Positions 8,125 through 16,988 of a stretch of 64,000 nt of DNA are shown here, piece after piece. Position numbers and translations under genes: made by a program. The DNA comes from Sulfitobacter sp. Its GTDB lineage: Bacteria > Pseudomonadota > Alphaproteobacteria > Rhodobacterales > Rhodobacteraceae. The notes under the pieces are model-generated. The model did not search any database and was not told where the DNA came from. It saw only the letters and a list, made by a program, of their open reading frames with translations. Where the stretch lies: contig JAGXFI010000079.1 of assembly GCA_024637305.1 (NCBI GenBank), forward strand, positions 1 through 64,000, given 5' to 3'. Every line of letters begins with the position of its first letter. The stretch's first letter is position 1.

Positions 8125-9249
8125 ATGCGCGTCACCATCTTAGGAGCGGGGCCGGCAGGGCTTTATGCGGCGATTCTGCTGAAGCGGGTCAATCCGCGGG
8201 CGCAGGTTAGCGTGTTTGAACAGAACCCCCATGATGCGACCTTTGGTTTCGGTGTCGTCTTTTCGGATCAGGCACTGGAATTTCTGAGGGCGGACGATCC
8301 TGAAACGGTGGAGCTTGTCACACCGCACATGCAGCGCTGGTCCGACATCGTGGTCAACCATCGCGGCACGTCCATCGCGATCGACGGAATCGGATTTGCC
8401 GGCATCGGGCGGCTGGAGTTGCTGGAATTGTTGCAACAGCGCGCCCGGGCGCTGGGCGCAAACCTGCACTATGGTCACCGCATGGATCACATACCCGAAG
8501 GCGATCTGGTGATCGCGGCGGACGGGTTGAATTCGCTGGTCCGCAGCACTGCGCCGGAGCGCTTTGGCGAAGAGATTACTCATCTGCAGAACCGCTTTGT
8601 CTGGTACGGGGCGGACCGGGAATATGACGCGCTGACGCAAAGTTTTATCGACACGCCGCATGGCCCGATGAATGCGCATCATTACAGTTACGCGCCCGGG
8701 CGCAGCACTTTCATCATCGAGATGGGGCCACAGACCTTTTCCCGCTCAGGTTTCGGCGAGATGTCGGAGCCGACGTATCGCGCGGCGTGCGAGACGCTGT
8801 TTGCCGAACATCTCGACGGCGCATCCTTGATCCCGAACAATTCCGTCTGGCGGCAATTCCCAAATCTGTCCTGCGCCAGATGGCACGATGGCAACCGCGT
8901 TCTGGTTGGCGATGCCCTGCATACAGCGCATTTTTCCATCGGGTCGGGAACAAGGTTGGCTTTGGAGGATGTGCAGGCGCTTGTGGCCGCGCTCCGCGAA
9001 GCGGATTGGAATGTCGAAGTGGCCTTGCCTGCCTATCAGGCCGCACGCGCACCGGTGTTGGCCAAGATCACTGGTGCCGCCAGAGCATCCGCAGACTGGT
9101 ATGAAAGATTCGGGGACCACATGGCGCTGGAGCCTTGGCCTTTCGCGCTCAGCTACATCCGGCGGGCAGGGCGGTTGAGCGCGGAGCGGCTTGCCGCGCT
9201 GGCCCCTGACTTTACCACGCAACTCCGCATTCAAGGGGTGGGTTTATGA
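8125..9249 (+). CDS. FAD-dependent monooxygenase, salicylyl-CoA 5-hydroxylase-like
   Basis: A 374-residue group A flavoprotein hydroxylase with the dinucleotide motif GAGPAG at residues 7-12, the DG motif at about 133-134 (AADGLNS) and the GD motif at 262-263 (VGDALHTAHFSIGSGTRLALED). It resembles SdgC-type salicylyl-CoA 5-hydroxylase and the N-terminal half of the bifunctional hydroxylase/oxidoreductase proteins. Here the C-terminal flavin-oxidoreductase half is absent. It would hydroxylate salicylyl-CoA to gentisyl-CoA with NAD(P)H and oxygen. It is the first gene of a five-gene coupled operon and overlaps the CoA ligase by ATGA. A related hydroxybenzoyl- or aminobenzoyl-CoA substrate is possible. 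Confidence 0.8.
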   Translation: MRVTILGAGPAGLYAAILLKRVNPRAQVSVFEQNPHDATFGFGVVFSDQALEFLRADDPETVELVTPHMQRWSDIVVNHRGTSIAIDGIGFAGIGRLELLELLQQRARALGANLHYGHRMDHIPEGDLVIAADGLNSLVRSTAPERFGEEITHLQNRFVWYGADREYDALTQSFIDTPHGPMNAHHYSYAPGRSTFIIEMGPQTFSRSGFGEMSEPTYRAACETLFAEHLDGASLIPNNSVWRQFPNLSCARWHDGNRVLVGDALHTAHFSIGSGTRLALEDVQALVAALREADWNVEVALPAYQAARAPVLAKITGAARASADWYERFGDHMALEPWPFALSYIRRAGRLSAERLAALAPDFTTQLRIQGVGL

Positions 9250-10760
9250 CCCCGATTGATCTGGCCGCTTCCGTTGGTTTCGACCTGCCGGAGCAATACA
9301 ATGCCTCGCGCCTGCTATGGGACAATCTGGCCGATCGGGCCGACCGGCCTGCCATCTTGCATGACAAGGGGGCCTGGACCTATCGTGACCTGATCGCCGA
9401 AGCGGGACGGATCGGGAATTACCTGTTGGCAAGCGGATGTGCTCCGGGCGATCGGGTGATGCTGTATCTGGAGGACGAGCCGGCCTATCCGGCCGCCATC
9501 ATGGGAGCGATGCGCGCCGGGCTGGTGCCGATGCTCATCAACACGCTGAGTACTGACGAGCTGATCCGTTATTATCTGCAAGACAGCGGTGCCAAGGCGG
9601 TCATTGTCAGCACGGCCTTCAAGGACCAGTTCGACGTGCCGGTGATCATCGCAGGCGATTCCCCGTGGCAGGAAACCCCGTCCGAATTGACCGAATACCC
9701 GACGCGGCGGCGCGATATGGCGTTCTGGATGTATTCGTCCGGTTCCACCGGCAAGCCCAAGGGCGTGGTGCACAAGCATGAAGATGCCGCCTATACTGCG
9801 CATACCTATGCGCGCGATATTCTGAAGATCGGACCCGGGGATGTGTGTTTCTCGATCCCCAAGATTTTCTTTGCCTACGGGTTCGGCAATGCCGTCACCT
9901 TCCCAATGGCCGTCGGCGCGGCGTCTGTTTTGCTGTCCGAAAGACCCACCCCCGCGCGGTGTTTTGACCAAATAGACAATCACCGGCCCACCCTCCTTTT
10001 TGGGTTGCCTACCTTGTATACGGCGCTGTCGAATGACGCGGGGATCGACGCGGTCGATATGTCGTCGGTGAGGCTGTGCCTTTCAGCCGCCGAGGTGCTC
10101 TCAACGGAGCTGGCGCGCAGTTGGCATGAGCGGTTCGGCCTGCACATCATCGAAGGGTTGGGCTCTACCGAGATGCTGCACATCTACCTCAGCAATGACG
10201 ATGCTCTGCAAAAGCCGGGGTCGGCGGGTCGTGTCGTGGCCGGTTACAGCATCCGGCTGATGACACCGGAAGGGCGCGAGGCCAGAACCGGCGAAGAGGG
10301 TGTGATGCAGGTAATGGGTCTGTCGGGTGCTGAATACTACTGGAACAGGCCCGACAAAACCGCTGAGACGATGCGGGAAGGTTGGCTGGACACCGGCGAC
10401 CGGTTTACGCGGGATGCGGACGGGTTTTATTTCTTCAAGGGGCGCGCGGACGATCTGGTGAAGGTGTCGGGTCAGTGGGTCTATCCGCTTGAGATCGAAT
10501 GGGCGCTGAATGACCATGCACAGGTGCGCGAATCCTGCGTTCTTGCGTTGCCGATGGCTGACGGGCGTATGACGATCAAGGCTTGGGTTTCGGCGGTCGA
10601 GCCGTCAGAGACGCTTCGTGCCGCACTTGTCGCCCACGCCAAGGCGCGGTTGCTCCCCCATAAATATCCGCGCATCATCGAGTTTATTGATACCTTGCCC
10701 AAGACAGGAACTGACAAGATCGACAGACAGGCGCTTCGCGCCCGAGAGGAGACGATATGA
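9246..10760 (+). CDS. Benzoate-CoA ligase family protein (probable salicylate/hydroxybenzoate-CoA ligase)
   Basis: The 504-residue adenylate-forming ligase has the AMP-binding P-loop YSSGSTGKPKG at about residues 163-173, the GWLDTGDRF motif, the hinge DLVKVSGQWVYPLEIE and the catalytic Lys at about 491 (TGTDK). Sequence order and the short, compact C-terminal domain fit the benzoate/2-aminobenzoate-CoA ligase subfamily. It would activate an aromatic acid with ATP and CoA for the neighbouring FAD hydroxylase. Its start overlaps the stop of the hydroxylase gene (ATGA, 9246-9249), and it overlaps the dioxygenase gene in the same way. The substrate is inferred from context only. Confidence 0.85.
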   Translation: MTPIDLAASVGFDLPEQYNASRLLWDNLADRADRPAILHDKGAWTYRDLIAEAGRIGNYLLASGCAPGDRVMLYLEDEPAYPAAIMGAMRAGLVPMLINTLSTDELIRYYLQDSGAKAVIVSTAFKDQFDVPVIIAGDSPWQETPSELTEYPTRRRDMAFWMYSSGSTGKPKGVVHKHEDAAYTAHTYARDILKIGPGDVCFSIPKIFFAYGFGNAVTFPMAVGAASVLLSERPTPARCFDQIDNHRPTLLFGLPTLYTALSNDAGIDAVDMSSVRLCLSAAEVLSTELARSWHERFGLHIIEGLGSTEMLHIYLSNDDALQKPGSAGRVVAGYSIRLMTPEGREARTGEEGVMQVMGLSGAEYYWNRPDKTAETMREGWLDTGDRFTRDADGFYFFKGRADDLVKVSGQWVYPLEIEWALNDHAQVRESCVLALPMADGRMTIKAWVSAVEPSETLRAALVAHAKARLLPHKYPRIIEFIDTLPKTGTDKIDRQALRAREETI

Positions 10761-11803
10761 GCCAGGCCGCGCCCCCCAATACGCCAGAGCGCGAGGCGTT
10801 CTATGATGCGATCGAACCGGAATCCATGCGCGCCTTGTGGTCCGTCATGGCTGGCATCATTACCCCCGAACCAAAATCGGGATGCGTGCCCTACAAGTGG
10901 TCCTACGACAGCGTCCGGTCCCGGCTGATCGAGGCGGCGGGATTGATTACCGCCAAGGAAGCTGAGCGGCGGGTGCTTATTCTGGAGAACCCCGGCTTGA
11001 AGGGGTCGTCCAAAGTGACAACCAGCCTTTATTGCGGTGTGCAATGTGTGATGCCCGGCGAGGTGGCACCGGCGCACCGGCATACACAGTCGGCGTTGCG
11101 TTTCGTCTTGGAAAGCAGCGGCGGATTCACGGCAGTCGGTGGTGAAAAGACCGAGATGCAGTTCGGCGATTTCGTCATCACGCCCAACTGGGAATGGCAC
11201 GATCACGGCAACACGACGGACGAACCCATATTCTGGCTGGATGGATTGGATATTCCAGTCGTGCAATTCTTCGATGCCAGTTTCGCCGAAGGCTATGGCG
11301 AGGACCAGCAACCGATCACGCGGCCCCAGAATGACAGCGCGGCACGCTACGGGGCCAACATGATGCCCCTGGGATACGAGCGCGCCAAGCCCGCTTCGCC
11401 GATCTTCAATTACCCCTATGCACGGTCGCGCGACGCGCTAGAGCAGATGCGGCGAACCGAGGAATGGGATCCCTGTCACGGGTTGAAGATGCGCTATATC
11501 AATCCGGTGAACGGGGACTGGGCGATGCCGACGATCGGGACCTGCCTGCAGCTTTTGCCCAAAGGGTTCAGCGGCGCGCAGACAAGATCCACGGACGCCA
11601 CGGTCTATGTCGGCGTCGAGGGAAAAGTCCGCGCGCACATCCGCGGCCAGATCATCGAGTTCGGTCCGCGCGATGTTTTCGTCGTACCAAGCTGGCATGA
11701 GTTGAAACTGGAAGCGGAGGAGGACACCGTCCTGTTTTCCTATTCCGACAGACCAATACAGGAAAAGCTGGGTCTTTTCCGCGAACAAAGAGGCAATCAA
11801 TGA
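10757..11803 (+). CDS. Gentisate 1,2-dioxygenase
   Basis: The 348-residue bicupin protein has iron ligands visible in the first cupin as HRH at 107-109 (APAHRHTQSALRF) and H148/H150 (WEWHDHGN). The second cupin (about 250-335) lacks the full metal set (VVPSWHELKLEA). The motifs and length match gentisate 1,2-dioxygenases, which open the gentisate ring between C1 and C2 to maleylpyruvate using Fe(II) and oxygen. The operon order (CoA ligase, hydroxylase, this enzyme, FAH hydrolase, isomerase) supports the assignment strongly. Both ends overlap neighbouring genes by four bases. Confidence 0.93.
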   Translation: MSQAAPPNTPEREAFYDAIEPESMRALWSVMAGIITPEPKSGCVPYKWSYDSVRSRLIEAAGLITAKEAERRVLILENPGLKGSSKVTTSLYCGVQCVMPGEVAPAHRHTQSALRFVLESSGGFTAVGGEKTEMQFGDFVITPNWEWHDHGNTTDEPIFWLDGLDIPVVQFFDASFAEGYGEDQQPITRPQNDSAARYGANMMPLGYERAKPASPIFNYPYARSRDALEQMRRTEEWDPCHGLKMRYINPVNGDWAMPTIGTCLQLLPKGFSGAQTRSTDATVYVGVEGKVRAHIRGQIIEFGPRDVFVVPSWHELKLEAEEDTVLFSYSDRPIQEKLGLFREQRGNQ

Positions 11804-12495
11804 GCTACGTATTCGACGCACCACAACAGGCCAGTCTGGCCGTCAAAGGCACTCAGGACAGGTTTCCGATCCGGCGTATTTTCTGCGTGGGCCGCAACTA
11901 CGAGGCGCATGCGCGCGAGATGGGCAAGGACCCGACCCGTGAGGCACCGTTCTTTTTCACCAAGCCTGCCGATGCTGCTTTGGACACACCCTGCACCGTC
12001 GCTTATCCCAAGCTTACGGAAAACCTGCATTTCGAGGTCGAACTTGTCATCGCCATTGGCAAGGGCGGATCGGAGATAGCCGAAGCGGATGTGATGGACT
12101 ACATCTGGGGCGCTTCCGTGGGATTGGACCTGACGCGCCGTGACTTGCAGCAGGAAGCCAAGGACATGGGCCGCCCTTGGGATTGGGGCAAGGCGTTCGA
12201 CCAGTCAGCGCCCATCGCGCCCATCGTCCCGATTGCCGAGGTGCCAAGCGTCGAGTCCGCCCGGATCTGGCTGGCGGTGAACGGTGAGGTCAAACAGGAC
12301 GCTGACATTGCAGATCTCATCTGGTCCGTGCGCGAGCATGTGTCGATCCTGAGCCATTCAATGACGTTGGCACCCGGCGACATCGTGATGACCGGCACAC
12401 CCGCCGGTGTCGGTGCTATCGTCGCCGGGGACGTGATTACTGGCGGTGTTGACGGTGTTGGAACGTTCGAGGTCACGATCGGGCCGCGGGCGTGA
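11800..12495 (+). CDS. Fumarylacetoacetate hydrolase family protein, probable fumarylpyruvate hydrolase
   Basis: A 231-residue single-domain FAH protein with metal-binding acidic residues in the HFEVELVIAIGKGG segment and the conserved GLDLTRRDLQ and MTGTPAGVG motifs. In the gentisate pathway this family cleaves fumarylpyruvate to fumarate and pyruvate, which is the only step left between the dioxygenase/isomerase pair and central metabolism. Start and stop overlap both neighbours (ATGA at 11800-11803, GTGA at 12492-12495). Confidence 0.88.
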   Translation: MSYVFDAPQQASLAVKGTQDRFPIRRIFCVGRNYEAHAREMGKDPTREAPFFFTKPADAALDTPCTVAYPKLTENLHFEVELVIAIGKGGSEIAEADVMDYIWGASVGLDLTRRDLQQEAKDMGRPWDWGKAFDQSAPIAPIVPIAEVPSVESARIWLAVNGEVKQDADIADLIWSVREHVSILSHSMTLAPGDIVMTGTPAGVGAIVAGDVITGGVDGVGTFEVTIGPRA

Positions 12496-13139
12496 GCGAC
12501 TTCGGGCTGTACAGCTATTTCCGGTCGTCAACATCGGTGCGCGTGCGGGCGGCGTTGAACCTCAAGGGGCCGTCCTACGACTATTTCCCGCTATCCCTAC
12601 TCAAGGGCGAGCAGGCGAGCGCGGAGCATCTGGCACTGAACCCGCAAGGGTTGGTGCCGACGCTGGTGACCGCCGAAGGGGCATTGCCACAAAGTCTGGC
12701 GATCATCGAATGGCTGGATGAGGTGTATCCCGAACCGCCGCTCCTGCCGGCGGATGCGTGGGGCCGTGCGCGGGTACGAAGCCTTGCGCATATCATTGCG
12801 CTTGATGTGCATCCGGTAAACAACCTGCGCATTCTCAAACATCTGGAAACCGAATACGGGGTGGATCAGGACGGCAAGGCCGCGTGGTTTGCCAAATGGT
12901 CGCGTGCCGGGATGCAGGCACTGGAGGCGCGGCTGACCGGGGAGCCCGAGACCGGACAGTTCTGCCACGGGGATACGGTCGGGCTGGCCGATCTGTGTCT
13001 TTATGCCCAGGTTCTGAACAACGGTCGATTTGGCGTGACGGTGGATGATTATCCGACCATCGCGCGTATCCATGAGGCTTGCATGGCGATTCCAGCGCTC
13101 GAATCCGCAATTCCCGCCAATCAACCGGATGCCGACTAG
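12492..13139 (+). CDS. maiA: Maleylpyruvate/maleylacetoacetate isomerase (zeta-class GST fold)
   Basis: The protein has 215 residues. An N-terminal thioredoxin-like glutathione-binding domain carries the zeta-class motif in variant form (YFRSSTSVRVRAALNLKG, Cys of SSC replaced by Thr), followed by a helical domain with DLCLYAQVLN. It would isomerise maleylpyruvate to fumarylpyruvate using glutathione. The GTG start overlaps the upstream stop as GTGA. The gene ends the operon, its TAG sharing a CTAG with the stop of the convergent gene. Within this family pyruvate and acetoacetate substrates are hard to separate, and context favours maleylpyruvate. Confidence 0.87.
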   Translation: MSDFGLYSYFRSSTSVRVRAALNLKGPSYDYFPLSLLKGEQASAEHLALNPQGLVPTLVTAEGALPQSLAIIEWLDEVYPEPPLLPADAWGRARVRSLAHIIALDVHPVNNLRILKHLETEYGVDQDGKAAWFAKWSRAGMQALEARLTGEPETGQFCHGDTVGLADLCLYAQVLNNGRFGVTVDDYPTIARIHEACMAIPALESAIPANQPDAD

Positions 13140-13735
13140 GCTGGGGGGTTACCCCATCTGTTCGGATGCTCTTCGCCTTTGAGGCAGTAGAACACCAGCA
13201 GCACGATCCAACCGATGATCGGAACAATAATAAGAAGCAGCCACCAGCCGGTGCGCCCCGTATCGTGCAGGCGGCGAACCGCGACGGCAAGCGAAGGCAG
13301 CAGCAGCGCCAGCGACGAGAGCCCGTTGATGATGCCGCCCCCTTCCGCCGTCCCGGTGCCCAGAATGCTATCAAGAATGCTGCTGAGCAGGCCGATGATC
13401 AGGGTCCATAGGAAAAAGTACCAGTATTGCGGCCTGTTCGATCTGGTTCTGAAATCGACATAGCGCGACAAGCCGTCCTTGAGCGCGCCTATGAAGGTCG
13501 ATGCGTCGTCGCGTGCAGGGTTATCGCCGCCAAAAGAAGGCGCGCGTGGTGGCAGGGCCGGAATCGAGGCACCGGGCATCTGCCCGAGGGGCAGCCAGTC
13601 GTCCATACCTTCGCGCCAGACCAGCGTATTCGGTCGGATCGTGCCGTTGGCGATCAGCGTGTCGAATTCCGTCTGACCAATCGGCCCCTGCGAGGCACCG
13701 TCAACAGCGTAGTACCATTGTTGTTCATCGCTCAT
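13136..13735 (-). CDS. GYF_2 and DUF805 domain membrane protein
   Basis: The protein has 199 residues. The N-terminus (about 5-52: QQWYYAVDGASQGPIGQTEF, TLVWREGMDDW) is a GYF_2 domain, thought to bind proline-rich peptides. A Pro-rich linker leads to a C-terminal DUF805 domain (about 88-195) with three or four membrane helices and the conserved VRRLHDTGRTGWW segment. Its function is unknown, and the fusion is common in proteobacteria. It is a single gene, convergent with the gentisate operon. Confidence 0.85.
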   Translation of the reverse strand: MSDEQQWYYAVDGASQGPIGQTEFDTLIANGTIRPNTLVWREGMDDWLPLGQMPGASIPALPPRAPSFGGDNPARDDASTFIGALKDGLSRYVDFRTRSNRPQYWYFFLWTLIIGLLSSILDSILGTGTAEGGGIINGLSSLALLLPSLAVAVRRLHDTGRTGWWLLLIIVPIIGWIVLLVFYCLKGEEHPNRWGNPPA

Positions 13736-13809
13736 CGGTCTTGTCTTTCGATTGTTGGCATCGTTTCCCCGAGCTTAGACGGGGTCGTCCGGTCGCGAAA
13801 GCCACCCCG

Positions 13810-15186
13810 TCAAATGCTATGGGCCGACCGCGTCATTTCTGCACGGGCGCGCGCCTCCGACGCGAGGACGGGCAGACCGGTTCGGGTATAGATATCAGAC
13901 AAAAGCAGGTTGAGCGGCACGCCGTCGGGGTCATAGGTCCGGCGCATTTCCAGTACCTGTTGCGCGGCAGACGCACGACCGGCGCGGACGAGAGCATCCA
14001 GATGTATCTGCTCGAACAGGTCGCGCTGGGCGTGGCTGCCGCCGCATTCCGACATACGTGGAAGCGCGCGGGACAACTGCGTGATCGCGGTATCCCAGTC
14101 GCCACGGGTATGCGCGAGGACCCCTATCGCAGCTGGCAACGCCACATCGCACCAGATGCTGTGATCGTGGCGTGATGTGTCCTCTGCCCGAGCGCGGACC
14201 GCGTCGATCAGCGCGTCGGCCTCCAGTCGACCTGTGCGGCCCAGCGCGTAGAGATATTGCAGCGTGAGGAACGGATTGACCATATCGACGCCCCGTGCGG
14301 CGACATGATCGGCCACGTCCCCCCATCGGTCGCCCACATCGACGCCCGCGAATTCCATCCGCGCCAACAGGGAAACCGCACCGACCTGGTCCTGGCTGTA
14401 ATCCTTGGCCAGGCCCCAGACATGCGCGTCATAAGCCGCGCGCACATCATCGTGCCGACCCTGGCTGAGGTAGAACAGCGCGAGATGCCACCAATTGTGG
14501 CTGCGCATGAAGCTGTTGAGCCCTGCCCATGTGTCGGCCACGCTTTCAAGAAACTCCGCGCCCTCATCGACGCGTCCTTGCGTCAGCATGACATGCGCAA
14601 GCGCGTGATGCGCCCATGCGTCGTCGTGTTGCAAAGCCATCGCCTGCCGTGCCGCGGTCTCCGCGCGGTCAAGCAGGTGGCATTGTTCATACCCGAACGC
14701 CACCATGCTGTGCGTATAGGCAATGTCGCCAGCCTGCGGCAGAGTCGTGAGCGCGAGGCGCAGCATGGTAGGCGCGTCGCCGATGTTGAAGCTGTGATAT
14801 TGTCCGAGCTTAAGCATGACCATGTCACGTGGGTGGTCCCGTGCAGCGGTCTCGGACAGCTGCAAGAGCGCCGGAATGTCCTCGCCGATCCAGGCTTCGA
14901 CGGCTTGGATGCTAAGCTGTTCGCGCGGGGACGCGTCGCTTGCCGCAGCTTTGGCGCGGGCAAGATAGGGGGCCGCCTTTTGCGGTGCCACCGGCGCTTC
15001 GAGAAACATCCAGAGCATCGCGGCATAGGCGTTCGCCAGCGCACAATCGGGATCCGCATCGGCGGCGGCCATGATGCCAGTCGCCTTGGGTTGATAGGCG
15101 ATAAACCCGTGAATGAAGTCGTTGATGCCTTGAAGGGTTGCCTCGTTGTCGGTGGTTACGGGCAGGCCATAGAGATCAGGTGTCAT
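13810..15186 (-). CDS. TPR protein of the TTC38 type
   Basis: The start is placed at 15186 (MTPDLYGLPVTTDNE), giving 458 residues. The protein is alpha-helical with TPR-like repeats (about 95-300, e.g. DDAWAHHALAHVMLTQGR). The signature SHNWWHLALFYLSQGR is typical of tetratricopeptide repeat protein 38 homologues. No signal peptide is present. It overlaps the upstream alpha/beta hydrolase gene by 11 bases and ends the minus-strand run of coupled genes behind the peptide transporter. The role is unknown and may be scaffolding. Confidence 0.8.
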   Translation of the reverse strand: MTPDLYGLPVTTDNEATLQGINDFIHGFIAYQPKATGIMAAADADPDCALANAYAAMLWMFLEAPVAPQKAAPYLARAKAAASDASPREQLSIQAVEAWIGEDIPALLQLSETAARDHPRDMVMLKLGQYHSFNIGDAPTMLRLALTTLPQAGDIAYTHSMVAFGYEQCHLLDRAETAARQAMALQHDDAWAHHALAHVMLTQGRVDEGAEFLESVADTWAGLNSFMRSHNWWHLALFYLSQGRHDDVRAAYDAHVWGLAKDYSQDQVGAVSLLARMEFAGVDVGDRWGDVADHVAARGVDMVNPFLTLQYLYALGRTGRLEADALIDAVRARAEDTSRHDHSIWCDVALPAAIGVLAHTRGDWDTAITQLSRALPRMSECGGSHAQRDLFEQIHLDALVRAGRASAAQQVLEMRRTYDPDGVPLNLLLSDIYTRTGLPVLASEARARAEMTRSAHSI

Positions 15187-15973
15187 GGGTGGCTCCGTTG
15201 ATGAAGTCGATGAGGTGGCGTGCGACTGCTTGTGGTGCGTCCCAGTGGATCGAATGACCCGCATCAGGTATCGCATGTGTCGCAGTTATGCCCAGAGATG
15301 CCTGCGCGGCCGCGCGCGGAATCAACAGGTCGTCTTCGGCCAGAAGCGCTTGAACCGGGCAGGCGATGCCGGCGGGATCTTCCGCTTTGTAGCTTCGCAA
15401 AGCGGCAAGCTGGTGCGCCATGGCTTCGGTTGATTGCGCATAAGGATAGGCAAGTGACGCGGCAAGTGCCTGGTCCACGGCACCGGGTAGATCATAAGCG
15501 GCGGGCGCGAAAAGCCACGGAAAAAGGGCGCGAAGCCAAGTGTCTTCGGCAGCGTCGCTGCGTCGGATGTCAAGCAGCGTCTCGAACAGCGCGACGTTGC
15601 GGGACAGGCGCATCGGCGCAGAAGCTGCAAGCGTCACAGTGGCGACATGGTCTGGAGTGCATCTGGCGAGGCGCAAGGCGATCAGGCCACCCAGCGAATG
15701 ACCCACAACATGCGCCGGGCCGCAGTCCAGATGGTCAAGAAGCGACGCGCAGTCCTGCGCAAAGTGATCGACCGAGGCTGGCGCGTCCCAAGGCGTGGTC
15801 CGCCCCGTCGTGCGATTGTCGGGCCGGATCAGGGTAAAGTGATCTTGCAGCAGCGGAAGCAGCGGTATCCAGCTTGCGCTGTCGCTCATCATGCCCGCGA
15901 TCATCAGAAGCGGCGGACCGGAGCCGCCGATCTCGTAATGGAGCGTGACTTCGGGCAGTTCGAGGTCAGGCAT
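15176..15973 (-). CDS. Alpha/beta hydrolase
   Basis: The 265-residue alpha/beta fold has the nucleophile elbow GHSLGG (Ser at about 92), a late acidic residue in LLAEDDLLIPRAAA and a catalytic His in DAGHSIHWDAP. The oxyanion segment is near LLMIAGMMSD. No signal peptide is present, so the enzyme is cytosolic. It overlaps the P1 peptidase gene upstream by 8 bases and the TPR gene downstream by 11 bases, so it belongs to the peptide-transporter operon. Substrate unknown: an ester, lactone or amide of an imported compound is possible. Confidence 0.85.
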   Translation of the reverse strand: MPDLELPEVTLHYEIGGSGPPLLMIAGMMSDSASWIPLLPLLQDHFTLIRPDNRTTGRTTPWDAPASVDHFAQDCASLLDHLDCGPAHVVGHSLGGLIALRLARCTPDHVATVTLAASAPMRLSRNVALFETLLDIRRSDAAEDTWLRALFPWLFAPAAYDLPGAVDQALAASLAYPYAQSTEAMAHQLAALRSYKAEDPAGIACPVQALLAEDDLLIPRAAAQASLGITATHAIPDAGHSIHWDAPQAVARHLIDFINGATHDT

Positions 15974-16988
15974 TCAAAGTGCTCCAGCAAGGCAACAGAT
16001 CACCCGGCGCGGGCGTTGCGGCAAACACGCCGCGGGCGATGGCACGGCTGAGGCACAAGGCGGCGGCATGCCCGATCAGCATGACGTTGCCTTGCGTTCG
16101 GGTGCCCGTCGAAACCCCAAAGACGAGGTCGCCGTCATTGGGTGTATGCGCCGGAACCGTGGCGCGCGCGATGCCGTCATGCGCTGCTGTGGCGATCCGG
16201 TGGCATTCCGCTTTGGTCAATGCCGCATCGGTGGCGACAATGGCTATCGTGGTGTTGGCCCCGGCAGCGATGCCGGTGGCCTTGCGGCTATCAAGGGTAA
16301 GCCCGAGGCCAGACGCGGGATCTGGTCCGACGCCGCCGAATTCGCCGTTCAGCTCGAACGGGGCGGCGTAGAAATGGCGGTCTCCCGGTGTGGTCACGGC
16401 ACCCACCGGATTTACCCCCACAAGCGCCGCGACGGTCGTGCCGTCCGGCAACACCAGCGAGGCTGTCCCAAGGCCGCCTTTGACCATCGCGGTCATGGCC
16501 CCCGTTCCTGCGCCAACGCTGCCAATGTCAAAATCGGTACTTGCGGCGTCAAACGCAGCGCGTCCAAGCGCACGGTACGGGTTGTCGATCCAGCTTTTGT
16601 CGCCACCGTTGACCAGGTCAAAAAGGATCGCGCCCGGTACCAGTGGGATCCGCATATCGTGGACCGCAAACCCCCGCCCCGCCGCGCGCAGGCCATCCAC
16701 GACGCCCGAACAGGCATCCAGCCCGAAGGCAGAGCCGCCGGATAACACTAGCGCATCGACAGCGGGGACAGATTTGTCAGGTGCCAAAAGGTCGGTTTCG
16801 CGGGTTCCGGGCGCGCCGCCCATGACGTGGACTGACGTGGTAAACGGCACGTCGCCGACAAGAACGGTGGTACCGGATTTGAGCGCGTCGTCCTGGGCGT
16901 TGCCAACACGCAACCCGGTGACATCCGTGATGCTATTGCGGGGTCCGGGGGTCATGGGATTCGCCTTTTGGAATTGGCCATACGTCAT
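15966..16988 (-). CDS. P1 family (DmpA-like, S58) aminopeptidase
   Basis: A 340-residue N-terminal nucleophile hydrolase. Family features are PRNSITDVTGLRVGNA near the start, LSGGSAFGLDACSGVVDGL and PVGAVTTPGDRHFYAAPF. The likely autoprocessing site is Asn245-Thr246 (GANTTIAIVATDA), where the released Thr would be the nucleophile, as Ser is in DmpA and beta-aminopeptidases. Known members release N-terminal D-, L- or beta-amino acids from short peptides. The start at 16988 overlaps the upstream stop as ATGA. A second ATG at 16955 is closer to the usual family start. Co-transcription with a peptide importer fits hydrolysis of imported peptides. Confidence 0.85.
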   Translation of the reverse strand: MTYGQFQKANPMTPGPRNSITDVTGLRVGNAQDDALKSGTTVLVGDVPFTTSVHVMGGAPGTRETDLLAPDKSVPAVDALVLSGGSAFGLDACSGVVDGLRAAGRGFAVHDMRIPLVPGAILFDLVNGGDKSWIDNPYRALGRAAFDAASTDFDIGSVGAGTGAMTAMVKGGLGTASLVLPDGTTVAALVGVNPVGAVTTPGDRHFYAAPFELNGEFGGVGPDPASGLGLTLDSRKATGIAAGANTTIAIVATDAALTKAECHRIATAAHDGIARATVPAHTPNDGDLVFGVSTGTRTQGNVMLIGHAAALCLSRAIARGVFAATPAPGDLLPCWSTLNA

